64,000 bases of DNA from Aeromicrobium sp. A1-2 (GTDB lineage: Bacteria; Actinomycetota; Actinomycetes; Propionibacteriales; Nocardioidaceae), in contig NZ_CP027482.1 in the NCBI RefSeq assembly GCF_003443875.1, positions 1,178,001 to 1,242,000 of the forward strand, given 5' to 3'. The stretch's first letter is position 1; the number at the start of each line of letters is the position of its first letter. The position numbers and the translations under genes are program-made. The notes beneath the pieces were generated by a model, which was not told where the DNA came from, ran no database searches, and was given only the letters and a program-made list of their open reading frames with translations. Positions 63,853-64,000 of this stretch are shown here, in pieces.

Positions 63853-64000
63853 ATGACACAGACCCCTTCGATCTACACGGCTCACGACATCCCCGACCTG
63901 CTGAATGCCCTGCCAACCCTGTTCGGCTTCCGACCGGCGGAGTCGCTCGTCGCCGTGGCAACCCACGGACCGCGGCGCCGATTCGGCTTCCGGCTCCGTG
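63853..64000 (+). CDS. DUF4192 protein, partial (runs off right edge)
   Basis: The first 49 residues are visible: MTQTPSIYTAHDIPDLLNAL, then PTLFGFRPAESLVAVATHG, the usual N-terminal blocks of DUF4192 with the FxPxxSLV element. ATG 63853 has GGAG 3 nt upstream. Divergent from dinB. Family function unknown. Confidence 0.8.
   Translation, partial: MTQTPSIYTAHDIPDLLNALPTLFGFRPAESLVAVATHGPRRRFGFRLR

Noticed and set aside
1..64000. Insertion sequences, prophage, integrases, toxin-antitoxin or defence islands
   Set aside because: No transposase, integrase, phage structural, restriction or toxin-like protein was found among the supported genes; composition looks uniform.

Overview
The window is a high-GC bacterial chromosome segment. 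Leaderless GTG starts, the bifunctional HisA/TrpF enzyme PriA, a DprE1/DprE2 pair, an ANTAR response regulator and short actinobacterial families (HGxxPAAW, TIGR02234, DUF2613, DUF4192) point to an actinomycete. Gene content and order look most like Nocardioidaceae (Aeromicrobium/Nocardioides type); that placement is inference. I see no phage, insertion sequence or CRISPR array. It reads as core chromosome throughout, with one cell-envelope island in the middle.

Layout. 1-11.4 kb: end of a YbaK-type deacylase gene, then a histidine run hisD-hisC-hisB-hisH-priA-hisF. A heterodimeric ABC exporter sits inside this run before hisI, followed by small membrane proteins. 11.4-17.2 kb: two minus-strand membrane proteins, then trpC-trpB-trpA-lgt and a VIT-family transporter. 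trpE is not in the slot where I would expect it. 17.3-24.9 kb: glutamate synthase gltB-gltD and pyruvate kinase. 24.9-33.1 kb: an 84-bp tandem repeat beside a tRNA-Leu(CAA), a PdtaR-like regulator, and a branched-chain amino-acid ABC system. Its binding protein gene converges on the permease/ATPase operon, and its LivH carries an extra secreted domain. A DUF554 protein and a GNAT enzyme follow. 33.1-35.8 kb: polA.

35.8-52.3 kb is the envelope island. It holds a polysaccharide flippase, polytopic GT-C-like proteins, DprE2, DprE1, a UbiA-type decaprenyl-phosphate phosphoribosyltransferase, a tiny DUF2613 protein, a GT4 glycosyltransferase, a methyltransferase, an AftD-like arabinofuranosyltransferase, an acyltransferase-3 and a DUF3068 protein. 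UbiA, DprE1 and DprE2 together make decaprenyl-phospho-arabinose, the lipid arabinose donor, and AftD-type enzymes use it outside the membrane. The DprE1 residue matching the benzothiazinone-reactive cysteine is alanine here.

52.3-64 kb: M18 aminopeptidase, ribosomal protein S1, a PAP2 membrane phosphatase, an adenylate-forming enzyme, a secreted M15-like protein, coaE, a group 2 sigma factor, oligopeptidase B, DNA polymerase IV and the start of a DUF4192 gene. Many genes start with GTG 6-7 nt after a TANNNT box, a consistent leaderless-transcript signature. Several convergent gene pairs overlap at their 3' ends, up to 157 bp.
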